Positions 1 through 7,289 of a DNA stretch of 10,616 nucleotides are shown here, piece after piece. The translations under genes and the position numbers were made by a program. The DNA comes from Woeseia sp. (GTDB taxonomy: Bacteria > Pseudomonadota > Gammaproteobacteria > Steroidobacterales > Woeseiaceae). The stretch covers positions 1 to 10,616 of the forward strand of contig QIHS01000413.1 in the NCBI GenBank assembly GCA_003229095.1, given 5' to 3'. Under the pieces are notes generated by a model. The model saw only the letters and a program-made list of their open reading frames with translations. It was not told the origin of the DNA and made no database searches. The number at the start of each line of letters is the position of its first letter. The first letter of the stretch is position 1.

Positions 1-1051
1 GAGCATGACGGCCGAGCACAGGCGCAAGATCGAATCGGAATCCGTCAACGCCCATGTCCTTATGCCAATAGCGAAGACTGTCCAATATAAGTTTTCGTGT
101 TTGCGGTCGGTCGACGTTGAGCGTGTTGCCGCAGCCTGTGTCATTTATATAGGTGCCGGGGTCTCCAGGCGCAGTACTGTAGTAGGCAAGGTTGTCGAGA
201 CCGCGAAAACAGATCGTGGGTCCAAGCTGATTGCCTTCGGCCGTATGGTTGTAGACCACATCGAGTATCACCTCGATTCCGGCATCGTGCATGGCCCGCA
301 CCATTTCCCGGAATTCCGTTATTGGGTCTTGCTTTGCGTATCGCGAGCTCGGCGTGAAAAAGGAAATCGTGTTGTAGCCCCAATAATTGCGAAGTCCGCG
401 GTCTGCGAGATGCTGCTCATCGATGAAGGCATGAACAGGCATGAGCTCGAGCGAGGAAATACCCAACGCCTTGAGATGTGCAAGCACATCCCGGTTGCGC
501 ATACCGTCAAAGGTGCCACGATCGGCCTCATCGACCGCCGGGTGCCGCATGGTGTAGCCACGAACGTTGGCCTCGTAAAAAATCGTTTCGGACCACGGTA
601 TCCGCGGACTTTTAAAACTGGCCACAGGGTTATCGGCACAGACGATCCCCTTCGGCATGAATGGCGCGCTATCCACTACGTTGATGCGCAATGCCCCGTG
701 TTCGCGCTGGCTGTCATAGTCAAACACAGCGTCGTGCCAGATGAATTCACCGGACAATGCGCGTGCATACGGATCAATCGTCAGTTTCGCCGGATTACAT
801 CGCAACCCCTGTTGTGGATCATACGGGCCGTGTACGCGGTAGCCGTATCGTTGCCCGGGATGGCAGCCAGGCAGGTAACCATACCAAATGTCGTCGCTGC
901 ATTCGGGCAATCGGTGCGTTTGAATCTGATGGCCGGCCTCGTCGAACAGGCACAACTCGATGCTGTCAGCCACCGATGAGAACACGGCGAAGTTGGTGCC
1001 TGCCGCATCAGCGGAAGCACCCAGCGGGTCCGGGCGGCCGGCTTGCATCAT
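1..1051 (-). CDS. glgX: Glycogen debranching enzyme GlgX, N-terminal 350 residues (runs off the left edge)
   Basis: Isoamylase-type GH13 enzyme that hydrolyses alpha-1,6 branches of phosphorylase limit dextrins in the cytoplasm. Reading the minus strand from the ATG at 1051 gives 350 uninterrupted residues. The N-terminus has the family start (AGRPDPLGA, then GTNFAVFSS, residues 4-26) of a CBM48-type beta domain covering about the first 130 residues. The GH13 barrel follows, with region I DVVYNH (264-269) and region II GFRFDLAPVLGR (337-348), where Asp341 is the expected nucleophile. The general acid and the third carboxylate lie beyond the window. The family is usually about 650-720 residues, so roughly half is present. 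The ATG at 1051 overlaps the glgP stop as ATGA; a second ATG follows at 1048, and no Shine-Dalgarno is obvious, so initiation probably depends on coupling to glgP translation. The antisense reading frame at 5-979 on the plus strand is a shadow of this gene. Confidence 0.95.
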   Translation of the reverse strand, partial: MMQAGRPDPLGASADAAGTNFAVFSSVADSIELCLFDEAGHQIQTHRLPECSDDIWYGYLPGCHPGQRYGYRVHGPYDPQQGLRCNPAKLTIDPYARALSGEFIWHDAVFDYDSQREHGALRINVVDSAPFMPKGIVCADNPVASFKSPRIPWSETIFYEANVRGYTMRHPAVDEADRGTFDGMRNRDVLAHLKALGISSLELMPVHAFIDEQHLADRGLRNYWGYNTISFFTPSSRYAKQDPITEFREMVRAMHDAGIEVILDVVYNHTAEGNQLGPTICFRGLDNLAYYSTAPGDPGTYINDTGCGNTLNVDRPQTRKLILDSLRYWHKDMGVDGFRFDLAPVLGRHA

Positions 1052-1818
1052 TTGGAGCTGAGCTTTATCGGCTCGAGTTTCCAAATGTCGTCGTTGTATT
1101 CACGCATCGTCCGGTCTGTTGAGAATTGCCCGGACGACGCTGTGTTCAGAATACTCATCGTCGTCCAGCGCTCCGTATCCTTATAAGCTTCGCCTGCGGC
1201 CGCTTGGGCATCGACAAAACTGCGGAAATCCGCAGCAGTCATCCACGAATCAGCAGGTTCGCATATTGATTGATGGATGGCATCGAGTACACCCGACTCG
1301 AAACGATTGAAATGCTCACTCTTGAGCAGGTGCATGACGCGTGAGAAATCCTCGTCCGAATCGATGATTGCCTGTGGATCGTACTGTCCTCGTACTTTAT
1401 CGATCTCGTCGACAGTCAGGCCAAACAAGAAGAAATTATTTTCGCCAACCGCCTCGCGAATCTCCACATTCGCGCCATCGAGCGTGCCGATCGTAATCGC
1501 ACCATTCATCATAAATTTCATGTTGCCTGTTCCGGATGCTTCCTTGCCGGCTGTTGATATTTGTTCAGACAAGTCGGCTGCGGGGCAGATCAGTTCCATT
1601 GCCGAGACATTGTAGTCGGGATAGAACACAAGTCGCAGACGATCTTCCATGACCGGATCGGAATTGATAACACGTGCGACGTTGTTAATGCACTTAATCA
1701 CGTTCTTGGCCATCGCATAGCCGGGAGCAGCCTTACCACCAATAAGAATTGCCCGCGGCACAATGTCATCACCATCACCACGACGTATTCGGTCATAGAG
1801 ATGAATCGCATGCAGCAC
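1048..1818 (-). pseudogene. glgP: GlgP C-terminal segment with the PLP lysine (remnant)
   Basis: This is the 256-codon open frame from a GTG at 1818 to the TGA at 1048; homology actually begins at HEYKRQ from 1845. It contains the phosphorylase PLP domain: ILIGGKAAPGYAMAKN, PAADLSEQISTAGKEASG, and GTGNMKFMMNGAITIGTLDG, whose lysine (fragment residue 101) is the Schiff-base position in the family. The family C-terminus (SSGQFSTDRTMREYNDDIW) is intact. A gene finder may call this as a separate phosphorylase gene. Without the N-terminal domain it should not be active, and no Shine-Dalgarno supports initiation at 1818. Confidence 0.82.
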
Positions 1819-2110
1819 ATTGAGGAGTTGCCGCTTGTATTCGTGGCATGCCGGTCGGAATTGCGAGCCCGGTTTTCTGCTCGATCTCCTCGGCGAGGCG
1901 CTTCTTGTTATTCAACTTGATTGCGCGCCACTCTTGTCGAAATTCCTCGTCGCTTACAAAATTCTCGAGCTGCTTCAACTCTGTAAGTTCGGTTATCCAG
2001 CCCGAGCCGATCTTGCGAGTAATCAGCTCCGACAGGCTTGGGTTGCAGGCGGCTAACCAACGACGCTGTGTGACGCCATTCGTCTTGTTGTTGAACTTGT
2101 TGGGCCACAA
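1793..2110 (-). pseudogene. glgP: GlgP middle segment (remnant between the two frame breaks)
   Basis: This frame is real phosphorylase sequence only from about 2121 to 1847. It encodes WPNKFNNKTNGVTQRRW, ACNPSLSELI, then EEFRQEWRAIKLNNKKRLAE and KTGLAIPTGM. It then leaves the family alignment and runs out of frame to a TGA at 1793. Residues PTGM are where the family continues with FDVQxKRxHEYKRQ, but here the out-of-frame codons follow directly. It has no plausible ribosome binding site and is not an independent gene. Confidence 0.8.
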
Positions 2111-3516
2111 TTCCGCGAAGCCTCGGTCAGCAATTTGGTGTGCAAAGCAGCCACACCGTTGACAGAAGCGCTGCCGACAATTGCGAGGTAGGCCATACGG
2201 ATCATCGGTTCGCTTCCCTCCTCGATCAGCGACATTCTCTGAATGCGGTCACTGTCACCGGGCCAGCGTTCACTGACCTCGGCAATGAATCGTGAATTGA
2301 TTTCGTAAATGATGTCGAGCAATCGGGGCAGAAGACGACGAAACAGCGCAACGGGCCATGTTTCGAGTGCTTCGGGCAATAAGGTGTGGTTTGTGTAAGC
2401 CATCGTCTTGCGCGTAATGTCCCAGGCATCATCCCAGCCGAGATGGAACTCATCGATCAGCAAGCGCATGAGTTCCGCGACGGCGACTGCAGGATGCGTG
2501 TCATTGAGCTGCAGACAGTTCTTATTCGCAAACTCGCTGACGTCATTGCCGTGATGGTAGCTGTAGTAACGCAATGTGTCCTGCAGGCTCGCGGACACCA
2601 GGAAATATTGCTGCCTTAATCGTAGCTCATAGCCACTCGCTGTGGCGGTATTCGGATACAACACCATCGAAATGTTTTCGGCCAGATTCTTCGATGCGAC
2701 CGCATCGGTATAACTGCCGGCGTTGAATTCCTCGAGATCAAATTCGTCGGTTGCAGCGGCCGACCACAGGCGCAGTGTATTGACGATATTGTTCTTGTAG
2801 CCAGGGATCGGAATGTCGTAAGGAATCGCAAGTACGTCATGCGTATCGACCCAGACGCTGCGCGTTTCGCCTGCTGCATCGATATGAGTTGATGTGCGGC
2901 CGCCGAACTTTACGGTCTGAGCCAGTTCGAAGCGCTCTACTTCCCAGGGAAACCCTTCGCGCAACCACGGATCAGGCTCCTCGAGCTGATGACCGTTGTC
3001 GATACGCTGCCGAAACATGCCGTATTGATAGCGAATACCGTAGCCCACGACAGGTAATGACAAGGTCGCGCAACTGTCGAGAAAACACGCGGCCAGACGC
3101 CCCAGGCCGCCATTACCCAGACCCGCGTCATGCTCGCAATCGTAAATGTCCTCGAGATTCAAGCCGATTCGTTGCAGTGCTTCGGCTGTCTCGTCCTCGA
3201 TGTCGAGATTTAGCAGCGCGTTGCGCAACAGCCTGCCCATCAGGAACTCAAGAGACAGGTAGCTGACTCGCCGCATGTCCTCGCGTTCAACGGCCATACT
3301 TGTTTTGCCGCAGCGCTCCATGAGCCGATCACGGGCGGCATAGACTACGGCTTGATACAGATATGGCGATCTTGTGCGAATCGTACGCCGGCCGAGATTT
3401 CGCCCAAAGTAGTGTGTGAGGTCTTCGAAAATTGCATCGGCTGTCATCGGCAAGTCGGGTGCCTGCAATAGCTCGATTTCGCCAATACTGACGGTCTTGT
3501 CAGAATGAACCGACAT
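2053..3516 (-). CDS. glgP: Truncated GlgP product (N-terminal 463 native residues plus a frameshifted tail)
   Basis: This is the frame that would actually be translated from the glgP start: 487 codons, of which the first roughly 463 are normal phosphorylase ending VAALHTKLLTE. The last 20 or so are out-of-frame residues before a TAG. It keeps the N-terminal domain, with the glycogen-storage and regulatory surfaces of the family, and the first part of the catalytic cleft including the LNDTHPA segment. It lacks the whole PLP-binding C-terminal domain, so no catalytic activity is expected. A gene finder would call it as a stand-alone short phosphorylase. Confidence 0.85.
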   Translation of the reverse strand: MSVHSDKTVSIGEIELLQAPDLPMTADAIFEDLTHYFGRNLGRRTIRTRSPYLYQAVVYAARDRLMERCGKTSMAVEREDMRRVSYLSLEFLMGRLLRNALLNLDIEDETAEALQRIGLNLEDIYDCEHDAGLGNGGLGRLAACFLDSCATLSLPVVGYGIRYQYGMFRQRIDNGHQLEEPDPWLREGFPWEVERFELAQTVKFGGRTSTHIDAAGETRSVWVDTHDVLAIPYDIPIPGYKNNIVNTLRLWSAAATDEFDLEEFNAGSYTDAVASKNLAENISMVLYPNTATASGYELRLRQQYFLVSASLQDTLRYYSYHHGNDVSEFANKNCLQLNDTHPAVAVAELMRLLIDEFHLGWDDAWDITRKTMAYTNHTLLPEALETWPVALFRRLLPRLLDIIYEINSRFIAEVSERWPGDSDRIQRMSLIEEGSEPMIRMAYLAIVGSASVNGVAALHTKLLTEASRNCGPTSSTTRRMASHSVVG

Positions 3517-3524
3517 ACGGTGTG

Positions 3525-3530
3525 CTCCTT
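3525..3530 (-). promoter_or_regulatory. Strong Shine-Dalgarno AAGGAG for glgP
   Basis: On the minus strand AAGGAG lies 8 nt upstream of the glgP ATG at 3516, and its first A is the last base of the glgB TGA stop. It fixes the glgP start and shows that the gene was built for independent efficient initiation. The translation signal is therefore intact although the coding region is broken. Confidence 0.85.
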
Positions 3531-5734
3531 CAGTTACCGGCAGCTGGCTGCGCGGGCTCCAGTATCAGGGTTGCGAGTGGGGGCAATGTCAAACTCAACG
3601 AGTTCGAACGATTGTGGCTGGCGACAGGCCCGGCAGTCATTGCAGGATTGCCGATGCCGCTACCGCCGTATTGTTGCGCATCGGTATTTAGGCGCTCTAC
3701 GTAGCTGCCGGCTTGTGGCACGCCGATACGGAAATCATTGCGGACGACGGGTGTAAAGTTTGTGATGCAGACAACAAACTCGCCGGACTTATCGCGGCGA
3801 ATCCAGGAAAAAATGCTGTTATCGCGATCGTTGCACTCAATCCACTCAAAACCTGCAGCGGAGAAGTCGAGTTCATACAGTGCCGGCGTCTTGCGGTAGA
3901 GCATGTTCAGGTCACGGACGACATTTTGCACGCCGCGGTGACTCGCATGATCGAGCAGATGCCAGTCCAGGGAGCGGTCATGGCACCATTCCTGGTACTG
4001 CGCGAGTTCACTGCCCATGAACAACAACTTCTTGCCCGGATGGGCGTACATGTTGGCAAAGTACGCGCGTAAATTCGCGAAGCGCTGCCACTCATCACCG
4101 GGCATACGGCCAATCAGCGACCCTTTGCCATGCACGACTTCATCATGCGACAGCGGCAATACAAAGTTTTCATTGAAGGCGTACGCGAGTCCAAAAGTCA
4201 TCTTGTCGTGATTATGCTTTCGATGCACCGGGTCCTCAGCCATGTAAGACAGGGTGTCGTTCATCCAGCCCATGTTCCATTTGTAAGTAAACCCCAATCC
4301 GCCCGCCTCAACCGGTTGCGATACGCCGGGCCAGGCCGTTGACTCTTCAGCGAAGGAAACGGCCCCGTGCGCATGAATCTCCTTGTTCAAGTTACGCAGA
4401 AATTCAACGGCCTCCAAATTCTCATTGCCGCCTTGTTCATTGGGAACCCATTCACCGTCTTCACGTGAATAGTCGAGGTACAACATTGAAGCCACGGCAT
4501 CGACGCGAATACCGTCGATATGAAATTCATCGATCCAGTACAACGCACTACCGATCAGGTAGTTAACGACCTCGCGACGGCCATAGTTGAAAATCAATGT
4601 GCCCCAGTCAGCGTGTTCGCCCTTGCGCGGGTCCTCGTGCTCGTACAGAGCGGTGCCGTCGAATTGACGTAAACCATGCTCGTCACGTGGAAAGTGCGCG
4701 GGCACCCAATCGACGATTACAACGATGCCGGCTTCGTGGCAACGATCGACAAGGTAGCGAAAGTCATCGGGTTCGCCAAATCTTTGCGTTGGTGCAAACA
4801 GGCCGATCGGTTGATACCCCCATGATCCGTCGAATGGATGCTCAGACACCGGCATAAACTCGATATGAGTGAATCCCATTTCTGCTACATAACTGACCAG
4901 TTCATCCGCGAGTTCGCGAAACGTCAGGTGGCGGGGGACGTCATTCGCAATGCGACGCCACGAGCCAAGATGAACTTCGTATATGCAGACGGGCCGGTCG
5001 AGATTCGGCACCATGCTTCGCTTTGCGATCCAATCACCATCGCGCCAGTCGTAGTTGCTCGCGTAGACAATCGATGCATTGCCGGGTGGTGGCTCGTAGT
5101 AGCTGGCATACGGGTCAGTCTTGGGCGGCAACAACTGATCGTTCTGATCGAGCAACTCGTACTTGTAGTGTGCTCCTGCAACAACACCCGGAATAAATAT
5201 CTCCCAAACACCATTCGCGGGATGCAGGCGCATGACGTGGCGGCGGCCGTCCCAGTCATTGAAGTCGCCAATGACACTGACACGTGATGCGTTCGGCGCC
5301 CATACGGCGAAGCGCGTACCACTGACACCCTCGAACTGCCGCAGCTGCGAGCCGAGTTTTCGATAGATATTGCGATCGGAGCCTTCGCCGAGAAAGTACA
5401 GGTCGAGGTCGCCGAGCGTTGACGAAAAGCGATAACAGTCTTCGATCTCCTCAACGCCGCCATCCGGTAAGGTAATCCGTAATTTGTAGCGACGTTTACG
5501 TGCGGGCATCACAGCCGAAAACAGACCGTCCGGATGAACGCGTTCCATTGCCGCAAGCAACTCGCCATCGATGCTGATGAGGTCAACGCTCTGCGCTTGT
5601 GGTTGCAGCGCGCGAACGATACGCACATTGCCGACCCGGTGCATGCCGAGCACGGCAAACGGGTCGTTGTGCTTGCCCTCAATCAGCGCCGCAAACGCTG
5701 CCGTGTTGTGTTGAATGTCAATCTGCAAAACCAT
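3530..5734 (-). CDS. glgB: 1,4-alpha-glucan branching enzyme GlgB
   Basis: Transfers a cut alpha-1,4 chain segment to the C6 hydroxyl of a glucan, creating alpha-1,6 branches in growing glycogen (GH13, cytoplasmic). The protein has 734 residues, close to the 728 of E. coli GlgB, and is intact. In order it has an N1 domain (about 1-110, with NDPFAVLGMH), a CBM48 domain (about 130-230, with FAVWAPNASRVSVIGDFNDW), the catalytic barrel, and a C-terminal beta domain ending SLSLTLPPLATLIL. Catalytic motifs are region I VDWVPAHFP (341-349), GIRVDAVASM with nucleophile Asp412, FAEEST with acid/base Glu463, and LPLSHDEVVHGK with Asp531. The ATG at 5734 lies inside the 3' end of glgA, overlapping it by 17 nt, without a strong Shine-Dalgarno, so translational coupling to glgA is likely. 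The TGA stop at 3532-3530 touches the glgP Shine-Dalgarno. Confidence 0.97.
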   Translation of the reverse strand: MVLQIDIQHNTAAFAALIEGKHNDPFAVLGMHRVGNVRIVRALQPQAQSVDLISIDGELLAAMERVHPDGLFSAVMPARKRRYKLRITLPDGGVEEIEDCYRFSSTLGDLDLYFLGEGSDRNIYRKLGSQLRQFEGVSGTRFAVWAPNASRVSVIGDFNDWDGRRHVMRLHPANGVWEIFIPGVVAGAHYKYELLDQNDQLLPPKTDPYASYYEPPPGNASIVYASNYDWRDGDWIAKRSMVPNLDRPVCIYEVHLGSWRRIANDVPRHLTFRELADELVSYVAEMGFTHIEFMPVSEHPFDGSWGYQPIGLFAPTQRFGEPDDFRYLVDRCHEAGIVVIVDWVPAHFPRDEHGLRQFDGTALYEHEDPRKGEHADWGTLIFNYGRREVVNYLIGSALYWIDEFHIDGIRVDAVASMLYLDYSREDGEWVPNEQGGNENLEAVEFLRNLNKEIHAHGAVSFAEESTAWPGVSQPVEAGGLGFTYKWNMGWMNDTLSYMAEDPVHRKHNHDKMTFGLAYAFNENFVLPLSHDEVVHGKGSLIGRMPGDEWQRFANLRAYFANMYAHPGKKLLFMGSELAQYQEWCHDRSLDWHLLDHASHRGVQNVVRDLNMLYRKTPALYELDFSAAGFEWIECNDRDNSIFSWIRRDKSGEFVVCITNFTPVVRNDFRIGVPQAGSYVERLNTDAQQYGGSGIGNPAMTAGPVASHNRSNSLSLTLPPLATLILEPAQPAAGN

Positions 5735-7274
5735 ACAACTGTTTTATCGTTTGCCGGGCAGACTGCGACCAGTCGAAGCGTTGCGAGGCTGCGCAAGTAC
5801 ATATGCTTTGCCAGCGATCATTGTCGTTAACCCTCAGATTCAGCGCCTGATCCACCATTGCTACAAAATTGTTCGCTTGTTCGACAGGCGTAGTACCGGC
5901 AAAAACAAACCCCGTTTTGTCGTGCTCGACCGTGTCACACAGCCCGCCAACACCGTGTACGACACAAGGTTGCGCAGCGCGCATAGCAAGCATCTGACTT
6001 ATTCCACAGGGCTCAAAACTCGATGGCATCAGAAACAAGTCGCCACCACGGTACAAGCAATCCGCGACTGATTCTGAATAGCCGCGCAGGAAAATCAGTT
6101 GCTCACAGCGCTGTGCCACCTCGACGATCTGCCGCTCCAATTCCGCATCACCGCTGCCGAGCAGGATAAATACACCGTCACCGCCGAGCCCAGCGGCGAT
6201 ATGTTCCAGTGCGGTGCGGCCATCCGCGAGTTCTACGAGGAACAGGCTCATTTTTTGCGGTACGAGTCGGCCGATACTGACCAACAGGTGCGTGGGAGGT
6301 TGTGCTGGTAGCGCCGCCAAGCGCGACTTCGCGATTTCATGTGCGGCATTACCAGGGCTGCGCTCGAACCAGGCGGTAACCTGATCTGTTGCCAGCTGCA
6401 CGACGCGACGCCACGCTGGGCGTCTGCCACTCTCGCCGCGGTAGGGACAGCCGTTCAATATGCCGACAAGCCGATCCATCTTCGCGGCGTTCTCCAGCTG
6501 CGTTTCAAGCCCTTCGCCACCGACAAACCCACGTACCGGATCGCTGGGTCGACGAATTTCGCTGGCGTATGTTGGTGACACCGTACTGATCTTGTCTGCC
6601 GAACGAATGGCCAGGGCCATGGGGTTGACGCAGTCGGTATTCGACGGATCGCGCACCAGTGCCGCGTCGTAGTTCAGGGCGGGGAACCAGGTTTCAAGTG
6701 AAGAGTCATCTCCGCGCAAAGGCCGAGTGCCTTGGTACGACAAATTATGAATCGTGAACACCGTGAGTACATCCTGCAGCTGCGAATGTTCGGGTGCAAA
6801 GTTGCGTTGCAGAAAATAAAAGGCCGCGTGCCAATCGTGAAGGTGCACGACGTCAGGTAATGCAGGCAGTTGCTCTATCCATTTAGCGGCGGTCGCACAG
6901 AAGAAGGCGAATTTGCTTGCATCGTTTGCGAATGGCCGCTCTGATTCATCGTCGCAATAAATCAATCCCGGGCCCAGCGGCGAGAAATGCGGGTGCTCGA
7001 ATGCAATATTACAAACTTGCTGTTCGCTGCCTGGAACGTCAAAAACACCCACAGCGTGCGTCGTGCCGCAAAACGCGACATCTACTGTGTCCAGTCGCTT
7101 CGCATCCGGGAGTTCATGAAACATTCCGTAAGAAGGTGTGATGACCGTCGCCTGCCAACCGGCGTCGGCAAGCGCTGCTGGCAATTCGTGCACGACATCG
7201 CCAACCCCACCGACCTTGCCGCCGGGCAACGCACCATTCTCAGCTGCTATGACTATGACGTGTTTCTTGCCGAT
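5718..7274 (-). CDS. glgA: Glycogen synthase GlgA (ADP-glucose:glucan glucosyltransferase), start uncertain
   Basis: GT5 enzyme that adds glucose from ADP-glucose to the non-reducing end of the glucan. Counting from the TTG at 7229 (503 residues), it shows GGKVGGVGDV (3-12, carrying the ADP-glucose-site lysine of the family), VVHLHDWHA (127-135), IHNLSYQG (160-167), VSPTYASEI (217-225), IGRLVPQK (319-326, with the Arg and Lys seen in the family active site) and SSFEPCGISQ (403-412). The conserved first beta strand (HVIVIAAENGAL) is encoded upstream of that TTG, so the true start should lie near 7274. No ATG or GTG occurs between the glgC TAG stop (7292-7290) and 7229. I mark an inferred ATC start at 7274, 9 nt after an AGG, giving about 518 residues. 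The stop TGA at 5720-5718 lies inside glgB. The enzyme identity is firm; the start is not. Confidence 0.93.
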   Translation of the reverse strand: MGKKHVIVIAAENGALPGGKVGGVGDVVHELPAALADAGWQATVITPSYGMFHELPDAKRLDTVDVAFCGTTHAVGVFDVPGSEQQVCNIAFEHPHFSPLGPGLIYCDDESERPFANDASKFAFFCATAAKWIEQLPALPDVVHLHDWHAAFYFLQRNFAPEHSQLQDVLTVFTIHNLSYQGTRPLRGDDSSLETWFPALNYDAALVRDPSNTDCVNPMALAIRSADKISTVSPTYASEIRRPSDPVRGFVGGEGLETQLENAAKMDRLVGILNGCPYRGESGRRPAWRRVVQLATDQVTAWFERSPGNAAHEIAKSRLAALPAQPPTHLLVSIGRLVPQKMSLFLVELADGRTALEHIAAGLGGDGVFILLGSGDAELERQIVEVAQRCEQLIFLRGYSESVADCLYRGGDLFLMPSSFEPCGISQMLAMRAAQPCVVHGVGGLCDTVEHDKTGFVFAGTTPVEQANNFVAMVDQALNLRVNDNDRWQSICTCAASQRFDWSQSARQTIKQLYGFAD

Positions 7275-7289
7275 GACGGTTAACCTGGC

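Larger units (their letters stand above)
1048..3516 (-). pseudogene. glgP: Glycogen phosphorylase GlgP, disrupted by two frame breaks
   Basis: PLP-dependent GT35 enzyme that phosphorolyses alpha-1,4-glucan to glucose-1-phosphate. Homology runs the full length, about 817 residues over three segments against about 815-840 for the family, but no single frame covers it. Segment 1 (3516 to about 2122) starts MSVHSDK and carries LGNGGLGRLAACF, VGYGIRYQYG, LNDTHPA and YTNHTLLPEALE. Segment 2 (about 2121-1859) carries FAELWPNKFNNKTNGVTQRRW. Segment 3 (1845-1051) carries HEYKRQLLN, GGKAAPGY and GTGNMKF, with the PLP lysine at 1518-1516. One base is missing from the G run at 2121-2122. About 23 nt are missing at 1846, removing the conserved FDVQxKR segment ahead of HEYKRQ. 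The ATG at 3516 sits 8 nt after AAGGAG. As read, translation stops at 2053, losing the C-terminal PLP domain. Decay is my preferred reading; an assembly error, especially for the one-base gap, is possible. Confidence 0.9.

Noticed and set aside
5..979. 324-codon open reading frame on the plus strand
   Set aside because: It lies fully antisense to glgX, whose minus-strand translation matches the debranching enzyme family residue by residue. The plus-strand product shows no recognisable domain, so it is a shadow frame.
1793..2110. Programmed ribosomal frameshifting to explain the glgP frame changes
   Set aside because: No slippery heptamer is seen at 2121-2122. The second break also removes conserved residues, which frameshifting cannot restore, and programmed frameshifting is not known to me in this family.
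3522..3756. Small plus-strand frames at the glgB-glgP junction
   Set aside because: They are antisense to the conserved GlgB C-terminus, overlap each other in different frames, and have no family resemblance.
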